Assembly: GCA_900316625.1 (NCBI GenBank)
Contig: ONDO01000004.1
Span: 1-64,000 of the forward strand
Direction of reading: 5' to 3'
DNA length: 64,000 nucleotides
From: an uncultured Lachnospiraceae bacterium
GTDB lineage: Bacteria > Bacillota > Clostridia > Lachnospirales > Lachnospiraceae
Under the pieces are notes generated by a model. It was not told the origin of the DNA and did not search any database. It saw only the letters and a program-made list of their open reading frames with translations. Positions within the stretch are counted from its first letter, which is position 1, and every line of letters begins with the position of its first letter. The position numbers and the translations under genes are program-made. This document shows, piece by piece, positions 36,436-45,897 of this stretch.

Positions 36436-38514
36436 TTACTTGTTTGCAAGAGCAAGCATAATCTTGTTAGAACGCTTAAGGAATTCAGTCATCTGATTTG
36501 CATCGAGAGGAGCATTGGCAAGCTTTGCCATGTCATAGATCTGCTTTGCAAAATCAAGTGCAAGATCGCTGTCCTTATGATCTATGATGTAACGTACCAG
36601 TTCATGATCATCGTTTAAAACTAAGGTCTCGGGAGCAGCGAACATGCTTGCATCCATGCCGGAACCATTCATGCTGTACATCTTCATCATATCCTGCATA
36701 CGTCGCATCTCTTCAGATACATTCAGAATTGCAGCAGTATCTTTGTTCTTAATCTTCATGACATTGATTGTCAGTTTATCGTTTGCGATAGCCTTTTTGA
36801 AAATCTCGGACAGAGTGTCAGTATCAGCCTTCAAATCCGCTCCATCATTTTCTACAAGGGAATCCGTAAGATCAGCATCAATACGAAGGAACTTGTAATC
36901 AGGATTTCGCTGCTCTAACTGGGAGATAAAGGAAGTGTCGATCACCTTATCTAAGATAACGGCATTCTGTTTCTGCTCCTTGAAGAGCTGGATGTACTGA
37001 CTCTGCTGGAGAAGGTCTGTTACATAGTAGATGCTCTTACGCGTATCCTTTTCTTCTTCTGGAGCTGCATTCTGCTCGGAATCAGATGCCGTATTCTCGT
37101 CTTTCTTCTCTTCAGTAGCATCCTCGGGCTTTTCTTCTTTCTTCAGAAGATCCGGAAGAGTAGTGTACTTATCATATATATCCTTGAAGAGAATGTAATC
37201 ATTCATCTTATCGCAGAATTTATCATCCTTTAAGCAACCATACTTGATGAAGGGGCTGATATCATCCCAGTATTTCTCATAGGATTCACGATCGGTCTTG
37301 CAGAGGCCAGAGAGCTTGTCAGCAACTTTTTTGGTGATATAGTCAGAGATCTTCTTAACGAAACCATCGTTCTGCAGAGCGGATCTGGATACATTCAGAG
37401 GGAGATCAGGACAATCGATGACACCCTTTAAGAGCATAAGGAATTCAGGGATAACTTCCTTAATATTATCAGCAACGAAGACCTGGTTATTGTAGAGCTT
37501 AATGGTACCTTCAATGGAATCATACTCAGAATTAATCTTAGGGAAGTAGAGAATGCCCTTGAGATTGAAGGGGTAATCCATATTCAGGTGAATCCAGAAG
37601 AGGGGCTCCTTATAGTCATTGAATACCTTACGATAGAAGGTCTTATATTCTTCGTCTGTGCATTCACTAGGTGTCTTCATCCAGAGAGGGTTTGTGTCAT
37701 TCAGAGCGACAGGACGCTTTACAATCTTCAGCATGTCCTTTGCAGGTTCGTCCTCTACAACTTCTGTGGAACCATCGTCGTTCTTCTTCTCGTGAGTCTT
37801 TGCATCGTGATGTACGGTTTCAATAACGGTATCATCATCACGCTTGTCATCCGGATTGATTTCTTCGTATTCTGTCTCAGCATTCGCTTTTTCGAGATAA
37901 ATCGGCGTGGGCATGAAGGAACAGTACTTGTTGATCAACTCACGAACTCTGTATTCATTGCAGAATTCCAGACAATCCTCATTGAGGTGAAGGGTGATGG
38001 TGGTACCGAAGTGATCACGCTCACCGTCCTTCATGGAGAAGTCTGTACCGCCGTCACATTCCCAGTGTACAGCTTTCGCACCGTCCTGGTAGGAGAGGGA
38101 ATCAATGGTAACGAGGTCTGCAACCATGAATGCGGAGTAGAATCCCAGACCGAAGTGACCGATGATCTGATCCTGGTCGCCCTTGTCCTTGAACTTGGTC
38201 AGGAAGTCGGTAGCACCTGAGAAAGCAATCTGATTGATGTACTTCTCTACTTCATCTTCGGTCATACCAATACCATTATCAGAGATGGTAAGGGTCTTCT
38301 TCTCGGAATCGAAGATGATATGTACTTCGGGCTTATAACCTGCAGGGATAGAGAATTCACCCATTGCATCAAGCTTCTTCAGTTTGGTAATTGCATCGCA
38401 GGCGTTAGAAACCAGTTCTCTAAGAAAGATATCATGGTCAGAATATAACCACTTCTTGATGACGGGGAAGATGTTTTCACTTGTAATTGAAAGACTACCA
38501 TGTTTTTCTTTCAT
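36436..38514 (-). CDS. htpG: Molecular chaperone HtpG (Hsp90)
   Basis: 692 residues against 624 in E. coli. GHKL ATPase motifs: LRELVSNACDA, DNGIGMT and GHFGLGFYSAFMVAD. Middle and C-terminal dimerisation domains are complete. The extra length is two acidic linkers, around 220-260 (HHDAKTHEKKNDD...) and around 455-490 (EEKPEDATEEKKDEN...), like the charged linker of eukaryotic Hsp90. AAGGAG lies 9 nt upstream. A CIRCE operator and a good promoter precede it, so HrcA repression is likely. Confidence 0.95.
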   Translation of the reverse strand: MKEKHGSLSITSENIFPVIKKWLYSDHDIFLRELVSNACDAITKLKKLDAMGEFSIPAGYKPEVHIIFDSEKKTLTISDNGIGMTEDEVEKYINQIAFSGATDFLTKFKDKGDQDQIIGHFGLGFYSAFMVADLVTIDSLSYQDGAKAVHWECDGGTDFSMKDGERDHFGTTITLHLNEDCLEFCNEYRVRELINKYCSFMPTPIYLEKANAETEYEEINPDDKRDDDTVIETVHHDAKTHEKKNDDGSTEVVEDEPAKDMLKIVKRPVALNDTNPLWMKTPSECTDEEYKTFYRKVFNDYKEPLFWIHLNMDYPFNLKGILYFPKINSEYDSIEGTIKLYNNQVFVADNIKEVIPEFLMLLKGVIDCPDLPLNVSRSALQNDGFVKKISDYITKKVADKLSGLCKTDRESYEKYWDDISPFIKYGCLKDDKFCDKMNDYILFKDIYDKYTTLPDLLKKEEKPEDATEEKKDENTASDSEQNAAPEEEKDTRKSIYYVTDLLQQSQYIQLFKEQKQNAVILDKVIDTSFISQLEQRNPDYKFLRIDADLTDSLVENDGADLKADTDTLSEIFKKAIANDKLTINVMKIKNKDTAAILNVSEEMRRMQDMMKMYSMNGSGMDASMFAAPETLVLNDDHELVRYIIDHKDSDLALDFAKQIYDMAKLANAPLDANQMTEFLKRSNKIMLALANK

Positions 38515-38590
38515 GTCTCATTACTCCTTTTTTTAAAAGATCAAGTGGGAGAGTGGTTAGACACAGTCCACATATTTGACAACAAAATAG

Positions 38591-38619
38591 ATTATAAAAC
38601 AAGAAATATTGGGATTCAA
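38591..38619 (-). promoter_or_regulatory. htpG promoter
   Basis: On the minus strand TTGAAT, 17 nt, TATAAT. It lies just downstream of the CIRCE element and about 80 nt before the start codon. Confidence 0.75.
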
Positions 38620-38626
38620 TAGAAAA

Positions 38627-38653
38627 TTAGCACTCTTTTAAAAAGAGTGCTAA
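38627..38653 (-). promoter_or_regulatory. CIRCE operator (HrcA binding site)
   Basis: Exact consensus TTAGCACTC-N9-GAGTGCTAA, seen on either strand. Its inner edge is 7 bp upstream of the htpG -35, so bound HrcA would interfere with polymerase. Read on the minus strand the same inverted repeat is followed by TTTTCT and lies 31 nt after the activator-fusion stop, so it may also act as that gene's terminator. Confidence 0.93.
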
Positions 38654-38683
38654 CAATCATAAAAAGGGAAGAAGTAATTTCCC

Positions 38684-41600
38684 TTATTTCATATTCTTTT
38701 GCGCATTGGTAAGCATCATCTTGATACGATTCAGCTGGTTAACTTCAGAAGCACCGGGATCGTAGTCAATAGCAACGATATTAGCATCCGGATGTAACTG
38801 GCGGATACGTTTGATAACGCCCTTACCAACGATATGATTCGGCAGGCAGCCGAAAGGCTGGATGCAGACGATATTGTTTGCACCAGTGTGCATGAGTTCC
38901 ATCATCTCGCCGGTTAAGAACCAGCCTTCACCAGTCATATTACCCAAGGATACGATCGGCTTTGCAAGCTTTGCAGTTTCTTGAATATGAGCAGGAGCAG
39001 TAAAGCGTTTACTCTTGTCGAATTCCTTCCTTGCAGCGCTACGGAGCCATTCTAAGAAGCGAATAACGATATTGCAGAGTACGGTAGATTTATGAGATCC
39101 ACCCAGGTTTTCTTCCTTGAAGGTAGCGGTATAGAAGCTATAGAGGAAGAAGTCGATCAGGTCGGGAACAACGGCTTCTGCGCCTTCCTGTTCGAGAAGG
39201 TCAACCAGGTGGTTATTTGCAACCGGATGGAATTTCACTAAGATCTCACCTACAACACCTACTCTTGGCTTCTTCATGTCTTCATGAATGGGAAGCGTAT
39301 CGAAGTCACGGATCATCTCACGGCACATCTTCTTGAACTTGCGATGGGAGAGTACTCTGTCATTCGATACGAATTCGATGACTTTCTTTCTCCACTTATC
39401 ATGCATGGCATCTGCAGAGCCTTCTGTAAGCTCGTAGGGGCGAACACGAAGGAGACAACGCAGGAAGATATCACCGAATACCATAGCATAGAGAGCATGC
39501 TGTACCAGAGCGGGAGTAATCTTGAATCCGGAATTTTTCTCTAATCCCTGTGCAGAGAGGGAGATTACCGGTACATCCGGGTAACCTGCTTTCTCGAGAG
39601 CTCTGCGTAAGAAACCGATGTAGTTACTTGCTCGGCATCCACCACCGGTCTGGGTGATGAAGAGAGCAGTGCGGCTCATGTCATAATTGCCTTCCTTGAT
39701 CGCAGCCATTAGCTGACCGACTACAATAAGGGAAGGATAGCAGGCATCATTATTGACATATCGAAGACCGACATCGATACACTCTCTTGCAGGAATGTCA
39801 GGAACAATCAGATTGTAACCTGCAGCCTGGAAGGCGGGCTGAATCAGTTCGAAGTGAATCGGAGACATCTGAGGAGCGAGGATAGTCCAGCCATCCTTGC
39901 GCATCTCTTCTGTGAACTCCGTACGATTGTAGCTAGCAGGCTTAACAGAACGTTCTGCATTTTCCTGATCTCGTACACGAAGGGCGGCGATAAGGGAACG
40001 GATTCTTATCTTTGCTGCGCCTAAGTTGTTTACTTCATCGATCTTCAGACAGGTATAGATCTTGCCGGAATTATTGAGGATATCCTTTACACAGTCAGTA
40101 GTAACTGCATCAACGCCACATCCGAAAGAGTTCAGCTGAATGACATCGAGATTATCGGTCTTCTTCGCATAGTTTGCTGCGGCATACATTCTGGTATGGT
40201 ACATCCACTGATCCATGACAATCAGAGGGCGTTCGAGTTTTCCGAGATGGGAGATTGAGTCTTCCGTGAGTACTGCCATGCCATAAGAGTTGATGGCATC
40301 GGGGATGCCGTGGTTGATCTCGGGATCGATATGGTAAGGACGTCCGCAGAGAACGATGCCATGTCGACCGGTATCCTTGAGATACTTGAGGGTCTCTTCA
40401 CCCTTCTTCTCGATATCACGACGGAAGTCCCCCTGGGCTTCCCATCCGAGATGAGCAGCTTCTCTAACTTCGGCTTCAGGGATATTGAATTCCTTCCCGA
40501 AGACTTTTACGAGCTGATCTGCGAGGATCTTCTCGGAAGAAAATGCGACGAAGGGGTTCAGGAAACGTACCTTTCCGGAAGTGATCTCTTCTACATTATT
40601 CTTAATGTTCTCTGCATAAGAGGTGACAATCGGGCAGTTGTAGTGGTTATTAGCATCCGGGAACTCTTCACGCTCATAAGGAACGCAAGGGTAGAAAATG
40701 AAATCAACATTTTTCTGGATCAGCCACTTGATGTGTCCGTGGGAAAGCTTTGCAGGATAACATTCGGATTCCGAAGGAATGGATTCGATACCTAACTCAT
40801 AGATCTTACGGGATGAGATCGGAGAGAGGACAACACGAAAGCCAAGTTTCTTGAAGAAAGCAGCCCAGAAGGGGTAATTCTCATAGAGATTTAATACTCT
40901 GGGAATACCTACGGTACCACGAGTCTGCTCCTGAGGGCTTAAGGGACGTTCTTCGAAGGTCCTCTTCAGCTTATATTCATAGAGATTAGGAATGTGCTGG
41001 GGATTCTTCTCCTGTCCAAGGCCGCGCTCACAACGGTTACCAGTGATGAAGGAACGTCCGTCACTGAAGTTGTTATGGGTCAGCAGGCAGTGGTTATTAC
41101 AGAACTGACATCTGGAGAGCTCGGTCTCGAAGGTCAGCTTCTTGATATCTTCGATCGGAAGCATGGTGGTATGAGGATCCTGAGCATAGCGCTCCTTGGC
41201 GAGGAGAGCAGCACCGAAGGCACCCATAAGACCGGCAATATCCGGACGGATAACTTCCTTACCAGAGATCTTCTCGAATGCACGAAGAACTGCATTATTA
41301 TAGAAGGTACCTCCCTGAACGACCATGTTCTCACCGAGTTCGCTTGGATCTGCAAGCTTAACAACTTTAAAGAGGGCGTTCTTGATAACGGAATATGCAA
41401 GACCGGAGGAAATATCAGCTACGGTAGCGCCTTCCTTCTGGGCTTGCTTTACCTTTGAATTCATGAATACGGTACAACGGGTACCGAGGTCGATGGGATG
41501 TTCTGCAAAGAGGGCTTCCTTAGCGAAGTCCTGGACAGAGAAGTTCAGGGAATGCGCGAAGGTCTCGATGAAGGAACCACATCCGGAAGAGCAGGATTCG

Positions 41601-42928
41601 TTCAGCTGTACGGAATCGATGGTGCGATTCTTAACACGCATGAATTTCATATCCTGACCACCGATATCCATGATGGTATCCACCTTGGGATTGAAGAAGG
41701 CAGCAGCATAGTAATGTGCTACCGTTTCAACTTCACCTTCTTCAAGCTTAAATGCGGACTTGAAGAGAGCTTCACCGTAACCGGTGGAGCAGGCATGTAC
41801 GATCTGGGTATCGGAAGGAAGCTCATCATAGATCTCAGTAAGAGACTTGATGGCTGTCTTTAAGGGACTTCCGTTGTTGCTGGAGTAGAAGGAATAGAGC
41901 AGAGTACCGTCTTCGCCGATGACAGCAAGTTTGGTTGTGGTAGAGCCAGCATCAATTCCAAGATATGCCTTGCCGTGGTATTCAGAGAGTTTACCCTTCT
42001 TGACAACAGCTTTGGCATGACGTTTTTCGAAGGAGTCGAACTCTTCTTCATTCTGGAAGAGCGGCTCAAGTCTTGCGACTTCGAAGTCCATCTTGATCGG
42101 GCGAGAGAGTTCGTCTAAGAGATCCTTGATCTCTTTCTGTTCCTCTTCCTTAAAACTTAAAGCAGAACCAATGGCTGCAAAGAGGTGAGAGTTCTCAGGT
42201 ATGATCGTGTGTTCTTCATCTAACTTCAGAGTATCGATGAAACGCTCGCGAAGCTGATCTAAGAAGTGAAGAGGTCCGCCTAAGAAGGCAACATGTCCAC
42301 GGATGGGTTTGCCCTGGGCAAGTCCGGAGATGGTCTGGTTGACAACCGCCTGGAAGATGGAGGCGGCGAGGTCTTCTTTGCTGGCACCATCATTGATCAG
42401 GGGCTGGATGTCGGTCTTAGCGAATACACCACAACGGGAAGCAATGGTGTACATCGCATTGTAATTCTTGGCATACTCATTCAGGCCGGTAGCATCTGTG
42501 TTAAGCAAGGATGCCATCTGGTCAATGAAAGAACCTGTACCGCCGGCGCAGATACCATTCATACGCTGTTCAACATTACCGTTTTCGAAGTAGATGATCT
42601 TAGCATCCTCACCACAAAGCTCGATTGCGACATCGGTCTTAGGCGCATAGAAAGTAAGAACAGTAGATACAGCAATAACTTCCTGAACGAAGGAGATATC
42701 AAGATGTTTTGCCAGAGTCAGTCCGCCGGAGCCGGTGATCATAGGAGCGACTTTTGCATCACCGGTTATGGCATAGGCTTTTTCAATCAGACTATGGAGC
42801 GTTTCACGGATATTAGCAAAGTGTCTTTCGTAATCAGAGAAGATCAGATGGTCCTCGGAATCGAGAACTGCAACCTTGACGGTTGTGGATCCAATATCAA
42901 TTCCCATCTTGTAGAAATTATGATTCAT
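38684..42928 (-). CDS. Fused 2-hydroxyacyl-CoA dehydratase activator-like protein
   Basis: 1414 residues. Two tandem ASKHA ATPase domains of the BadF/BadG/HgdC type: MGIDIGSTTVKVAVLD (8-23) and YLGIDAGSTTTKLAV (about 320). Each has the two cysteines that bind the bridging [4Fe-4S] cluster: C127 and C166 in the first, and CSSGCGSF plus TRCTVF in the second. A Cys cluster (CQFCNNHC, about 606), a DUF2229 region (about 670-890) and a C-terminal HgdB-like region with QPFGCLPNHIVGK follow. It fuses an activator with its electron acceptor, probably driving ATP-dependent low-potential electron transfer; related to double-cubane cluster proteins. Substrate unknown. Confidence 0.88.
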   Translation of the reverse strand: MNHNFYKMGIDIGSTTVKVAVLDSEDHLIFSDYERHFANIRETLHSLIEKAYAITGDAKVAPMITGSGGLTLAKHLDISFVQEVIAVSTVLTFYAPKTDVAIELCGEDAKIIYFENGNVEQRMNGICAGGTGSFIDQMASLLNTDATGLNEYAKNYNAMYTIASRCGVFAKTDIQPLINDGASKEDLAASIFQAVVNQTISGLAQGKPIRGHVAFLGGPLHFLDQLRERFIDTLKLDEEHTIIPENSHLFAAIGSALSFKEEEQKEIKDLLDELSRPIKMDFEVARLEPLFQNEEEFDSFEKRHAKAVVKKGKLSEYHGKAYLGIDAGSTTTKLAVIGEDGTLLYSFYSSNNGSPLKTAIKSLTEIYDELPSDTQIVHACSTGYGEALFKSAFKLEEGEVETVAHYYAAAFFNPKVDTIMDIGGQDMKFMRVKNRTIDSVQLNESCSSGCGSFIETFAHSLNFSVQDFAKEALFAEHPIDLGTRCTVFMNSKVKQAQKEGATVADISSGLAYSVIKNALFKVVKLADPSELGENMVVQGGTFYNNAVLRAFEKISGKEVIRPDIAGLMGAFGAALLAKERYAQDPHTTMLPIEDIKKLTFETELSRCQFCNNHCLLTHNNFSDGRSFITGNRCERGLGQEKNPQHIPNLYEYKLKRTFEERPLSPQEQTRGTVGIPRVLNLYENYPFWAAFFKKLGFRVVLSPISSRKIYELGIESIPSESECYPAKLSHGHIKWLIQKNVDFIFYPCVPYEREEFPDANNHYNCPIVTSYAENIKNNVEEITSGKVRFLNPFVAFSSEKILADQLVKVFGKEFNIPEAEVREAAHLGWEAQGDFRRDIEKKGEETLKYLKDTGRHGIVLCGRPYHIDPEINHGIPDAINSYGMAVLTEDSISHLGKLERPLIVMDQWMYHTRMYAAANYAKKTDNLDVIQLNSFGCGVDAVTTDCVKDILNNSGKIYTCLKIDEVNNLGAAKIRIRSLIAALRVRDQENAERSVKPASYNRTEFTEEMRKDGWTILAPQMSPIHFELIQPAFQAAGYNLIVPDIPARECIDVGLRYVNNDACYPSLIVVGQLMAAIKEGNYDMSRTALFITQTGGGCRASNYIGFLRRALEKAGYPDVPVISLSAQGLEKNSGFKITPALVQHALYAMVFGDIFLRCLLRVRPYELTEGSADAMHDKWRKKVIEFVSNDRVLSHRKFKKMCREMIRDFDTLPIHEDMKKPRVGVVGEILVKFHPVANNHLVDLLEQEGAEAVVPDLIDFFLYSFYTATFKEENLGGSHKSTVLCNIVIRFLEWLRSAARKEFDKSKRFTAPAHIQETAKLAKPIVSLGNMTGEGWFLTGEMMELMHTGANNIVCIQPFGCLPNHIVGKGVIKRIRQLHPDANIVAIDYDPGASEVNQLNRIKMMLTNAQKNMK

Positions 42929-43007
42929 TTGATGCCTTCCTTAAAATACAAGTATCAAAACAAAAAATAGACAGGGAAAGGGTATAATTTCTCCCAAAAC
43001 TTTTCGT

Positions 43008-43036
43008 ATTATATATGTACCTTGTTGAAAATACAA
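43008..43036 (-). promoter_or_regulatory. Promoter of the activator-fusion gene
   Basis: On the minus strand TTGTAT, 17 nt, TATAAT, about 80 nt before the start codon, which has AAGGAAGG upstream. Confidence 0.65.
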
Positions 43037-43071
43037 ACCTTAACATACAAATGGAAGAAATTGTTGTCGCG

Positions 43072-43100
43072 TTGACAAACAAAGGGGCGGAATTTATAAT
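43072..43100 (+). promoter_or_regulatory. Consensus sigma-A promoter
   Basis: TTGACA, 17 nt, TATAAT: a perfect match at both hexamers and in spacing. The start near 43107 leaves a leader of only about 26 nt with AAGGAG. It should be one of the strongest promoters in the window. Confidence 0.93.
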
Positions 43101-43132
43101 TTAAAATATTTTATATAAGGAGATTTTTGCCT

Positions 43133-44074
43133 ATGTGGAACAACCTGGAACGACGTTTCGGCAGGTTTGCAATTCCGCGACTGATGAATTACATCATCGG
43201 AGGCTATGCAATCGGATACCTGTTATATTTCATGTATCGCGTGACTGGCCTGAATTACCTCGCTTATCTTGCACTTGATCCGTATCAGATTTTACATATT
43301 ACGAATGGTATTCCGGTCCCTCAGGTCTGGAGACTGATTACCTGGGTTTTGATTCCGCCCTTTGGATTCACCTTTATGGATCTCATCTTCGGCGCAATCA
43401 TGATGGTTTTTTATTGGCAGCTAGGTAATGTATTAGAACGTTCCTGGGGAACCTTCCGTTTTAACTGCTTTATCTTTGGCGGTATCATTCTTACCATTTT
43501 GTTTGCTTTTGCCCTATATGGTATCGATGGATCTGTTTATCCGGTTACAATGCAGGCGAATGCTGCACCTCTGGCGGTTTGGGCTTATAGTTTTTCCTTC
43601 ACGACGAACTATATCAATATGTCCATCTTCCTGGCTTTTGCTATCTGTTATCCGGACATGACGGTTATGCTCTACTTCATTCTTCCGATCAAGATGAAGT
43701 GGATGGCAATTCTCTATGCTGTAATTACCGGATACGAGCTGATCACAGGCCTTACGGCTGGTAACTTTGGGCGTGTTGCAGTAATCCTTGGATCGCTTGT
43801 GAACTTCGGCATCTTCTACCTTTCGACAAGGGATTTCTATCATGTTTCTCCTCGTCAGGTCAAGAGAAGGGCGACTTTCCGTAAGCAGACTGCTGAGACG
43901 AATAATCCTTTTGCAGCAGCGCAAGGGAGCAGACAGGGCTATCGACATAAGTGCTGTATCTGTGGTAGAACGGATGTTACGAATCCGGAGCTTACCTTCC
44001 GTTATTGTTCGAAGTGCAAGGGGAATCGCGAATACTGTGAGGACCATCTTTTCACTCATACGCATGTGCAGTGA
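43133..44074 (+). CDS. Rhomboid-like membrane protein with C-terminal zinc ribbon
   Basis: 313 residues. Six or so membrane segments arranged as in rhomboids, including WRLITWVLIPPFGFTFMDLIFG and LGNVLERSWGTFRF, which match the rhomboid L1 loop and TM2 region. No GxSG serine motif is seen where it is expected (QANAAPLAVWAYSFSF), so it is probably a pseudoprotease. The C-terminal 45 residues have CCICG, YCSKCKG and CEDHLFTHTH, a likely zinc-binding ribbon in the cytosol. ATG 43133 is used; an in-frame TTG at 43127 is also possible. Driven by a perfect consensus promoter. Confidence 0.75.
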   Translation: MWNNLERRFGRFAIPRLMNYIIGGYAIGYLLYFMYRVTGLNYLAYLALDPYQILHITNGIPVPQVWRLITWVLIPPFGFTFMDLIFGAIMMVFYWQLGNVLERSWGTFRFNCFIFGGIILTILFAFALYGIDGSVYPVTMQANAAPLAVWAYSFSFTTNYINMSIFLAFAICYPDMTVMLYFILPIKMKWMAILYAVITGYELITGLTAGNFGRVAVILGSLVNFGIFYLSTRDFYHVSPRQVKRRATFRKQTAETNNPFAAAQGSRQGYRHKCCICGRTDVTNPELTFRYCSKCKGNREYCEDHLFTHTHVQ

Positions 44075-44186
44075 TGACGAATCCAAAAGCGATTTATGTG
44101 ATTTGGAAGATCATGGATTTTGGTGTCAAATGTAGGGCAAGCCTTACATTTACGATGTAAACTACTTAGAAGGAGTGCTCGCTCTC

Positions 44187-45878
44187 ATGGAAGCACAGGA
44201 AACACTTGAAAACAAAGGCGTTGTATCAAAACACTTTATCGAGCAGGAAATCGACAAGGATCTTGCTGAGGGCCGTTACAAGGAAGTTGTAACCCGTTTC
44301 CCTCCGGAACCGAATGGTTATCTCCATATCGGTCATGCAAAGTCCATTCTCTTAAACTATGGAATGGCGAAGGAATACAATGGTACTTTCCACATGAGAT
44401 TCGATGATACCAATCCGACCAAGGAGAAGGAAGAATTCGTCGATTCCATTATAGAAGATATCAAGTGGCTGGGTGCTGATTTCGGTGATACCATCTATTT
44501 CGCATCTGACTATTTTCCTAAGATGTATGAGATCGCAGAGAAGCTGATCATGAAGGGCAAGGCATATGCTTCTGACCTGAATGCTGAGCAGATTCGTGAG
44601 TACAGAGGTACTCTTACCGAGCCGGGTAAGGAAGATCCGAATTCCACCCGTCCTGCAGAGGAGTCTCTTCAGATCTTCCACGACATGAGAGATGGCAAGT
44701 ACGCAGATGGCGAGATGGTTATTCGTGCTCGTATTGATATGTCTTCTCCTAACATCAATATGAGAGATCCGATCATCTATCGTGTGGCGCATATGTCCCA
44801 CCACAGACAGGGAGACAAGTGGTGCATCTATCCCATGTATGACTTTGCTCATCCAATTGAGGATGCTATTGAAGGAATCACGCATTCCCTCTGCACACTG
44901 GAATTCGAGGATCATCGTCCTCTCTATGACTGGGTTGTAAGAGAGGCTGAATTCGAGAATCCTCCCAGACAGATCGAGTTCGCGAAGATGTATCTTACCA
45001 ATGTCATTACTGGTAAGAGATATATCAAGAAGCTTGTTGAAGACGGTATTGTAGATGGTTGGGATGATCCCAGACTGGTTTCCATTGCAGGTCTTCGCAG
45101 AAGAGGTTTTACTCCTGAGTCCATTCAGAACTTTGTTCGTCTGACGGGTATCTCTAAAAGTAATGCCAGCATTGAGTATGCTCAGCTTGAGTATTGCATT
45201 CGTGAAGATCTGAAGCAAAGAGATGTCCGTGTTATGGCAGTTCTTCATCCACTCAAGCTTGTGATTGATAACTATCCGGAGGGCCAGACGGAAGAGCTTC
45301 CGGTACAGAACAATGTCGAGAATGAGGCTCTGGGTGAGCGTAACGTGAAGTTCTCCCGTGAGCTCTATATCGAGGAAGAGGATTTCGTTGTGGATCCTCC
45401 CAAGAAGTATAAGAGATTATATCCTGGCAATGAAGTTCGTCTTATGAATGCTTACTTCGTTACCTGCACAGGATATGATACGGATGAAGATGGCGATGTT
45501 ACCTGTGTTCATTGCACCTATGATCCAGAGAGCCGTGGTGGTAACAGCCCGGATGGACGCAAGGTTCGTGGTACCATTCATTGGGTAGATGCAGCGAGCG
45601 CTGCAAAGGTTGAAGTAAGACAGTTCGAGAACCTGGTGGATGAAGAACTTGGTGTCTATAATGAAGATGGATCCATCAATCTAAATCCGAATTCCAAGAC
45701 TGTTCTTACCGATTGTTATGTAGAACCCTGGCTTCTGGATGCAAAGGCGTATGACAGTTTTCAGTTTGTACGCGATGGATTCTATTGCGTTGACTCTCGT
45801 GATTCCAAAGAAGGACAGCCTGTATTTAACCGTGTTGTATCTCTGAAATCTAGTTACAAGATGCCGGAACAGAAATAA
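44187..45878 (+). CDS. glnS: Glutaminyl-tRNA synthetase
   Basis: 563 residues. Class I HIGH motif in PEPNGYLHIGHAKS; catalytic-core segments FDDTNPTKEKEEFVDSI, YPMYDFAHPIEDAIEGITHSLCTLEF and DGWDDPRL are those of GlnRS. The KMSKS loop, normally VMSKRKL, reads VITGKRYIK here. The C-terminal anticodon-binding beta barrels are present. It charges tRNA-Gln directly, which many Clostridia do by the GatCAB route instead; a separate gltX lies at 61962. AAGGAG lies 11 nt upstream of the ATG. Confidence 0.93.
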   Translation: MEAQETLENKGVVSKHFIEQEIDKDLAEGRYKEVVTRFPPEPNGYLHIGHAKSILLNYGMAKEYNGTFHMRFDDTNPTKEKEEFVDSIIEDIKWLGADFGDTIYFASDYFPKMYEIAEKLIMKGKAYASDLNAEQIREYRGTLTEPGKEDPNSTRPAEESLQIFHDMRDGKYADGEMVIRARIDMSSPNINMRDPIIYRVAHMSHHRQGDKWCIYPMYDFAHPIEDAIEGITHSLCTLEFEDHRPLYDWVVREAEFENPPRQIEFAKMYLTNVITGKRYIKKLVEDGIVDGWDDPRLVSIAGLRRRGFTPESIQNFVRLTGISKSNASIEYAQLEYCIREDLKQRDVRVMAVLHPLKLVIDNYPEGQTEELPVQNNVENEALGERNVKFSRELYIEEEDFVVDPPKKYKRLYPGNEVRLMNAYFVTCTGYDTDEDGDVTCVHCTYDPESRGGNSPDGRKVRGTIHWVDAASAAKVEVRQFENLVDEELGVYNEDGSINLNPNSKTVLTDCYVEPWLLDAKAYDSFQFVRDGFYCVDSRDSKEGQPVFNRVVSLKSSYKMPEQK

Positions 45879-45897
45879 ATTTTAGGAGATTATCTCA

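Noticed and set aside
44075..44186. Hairpin near 44127-44151 (AAATGTA ... TACATTT) as a terminator before glnS
   Set aside because: No T-run follows and alternative pairings exist; glnS is probably read from the promoter at 43072.
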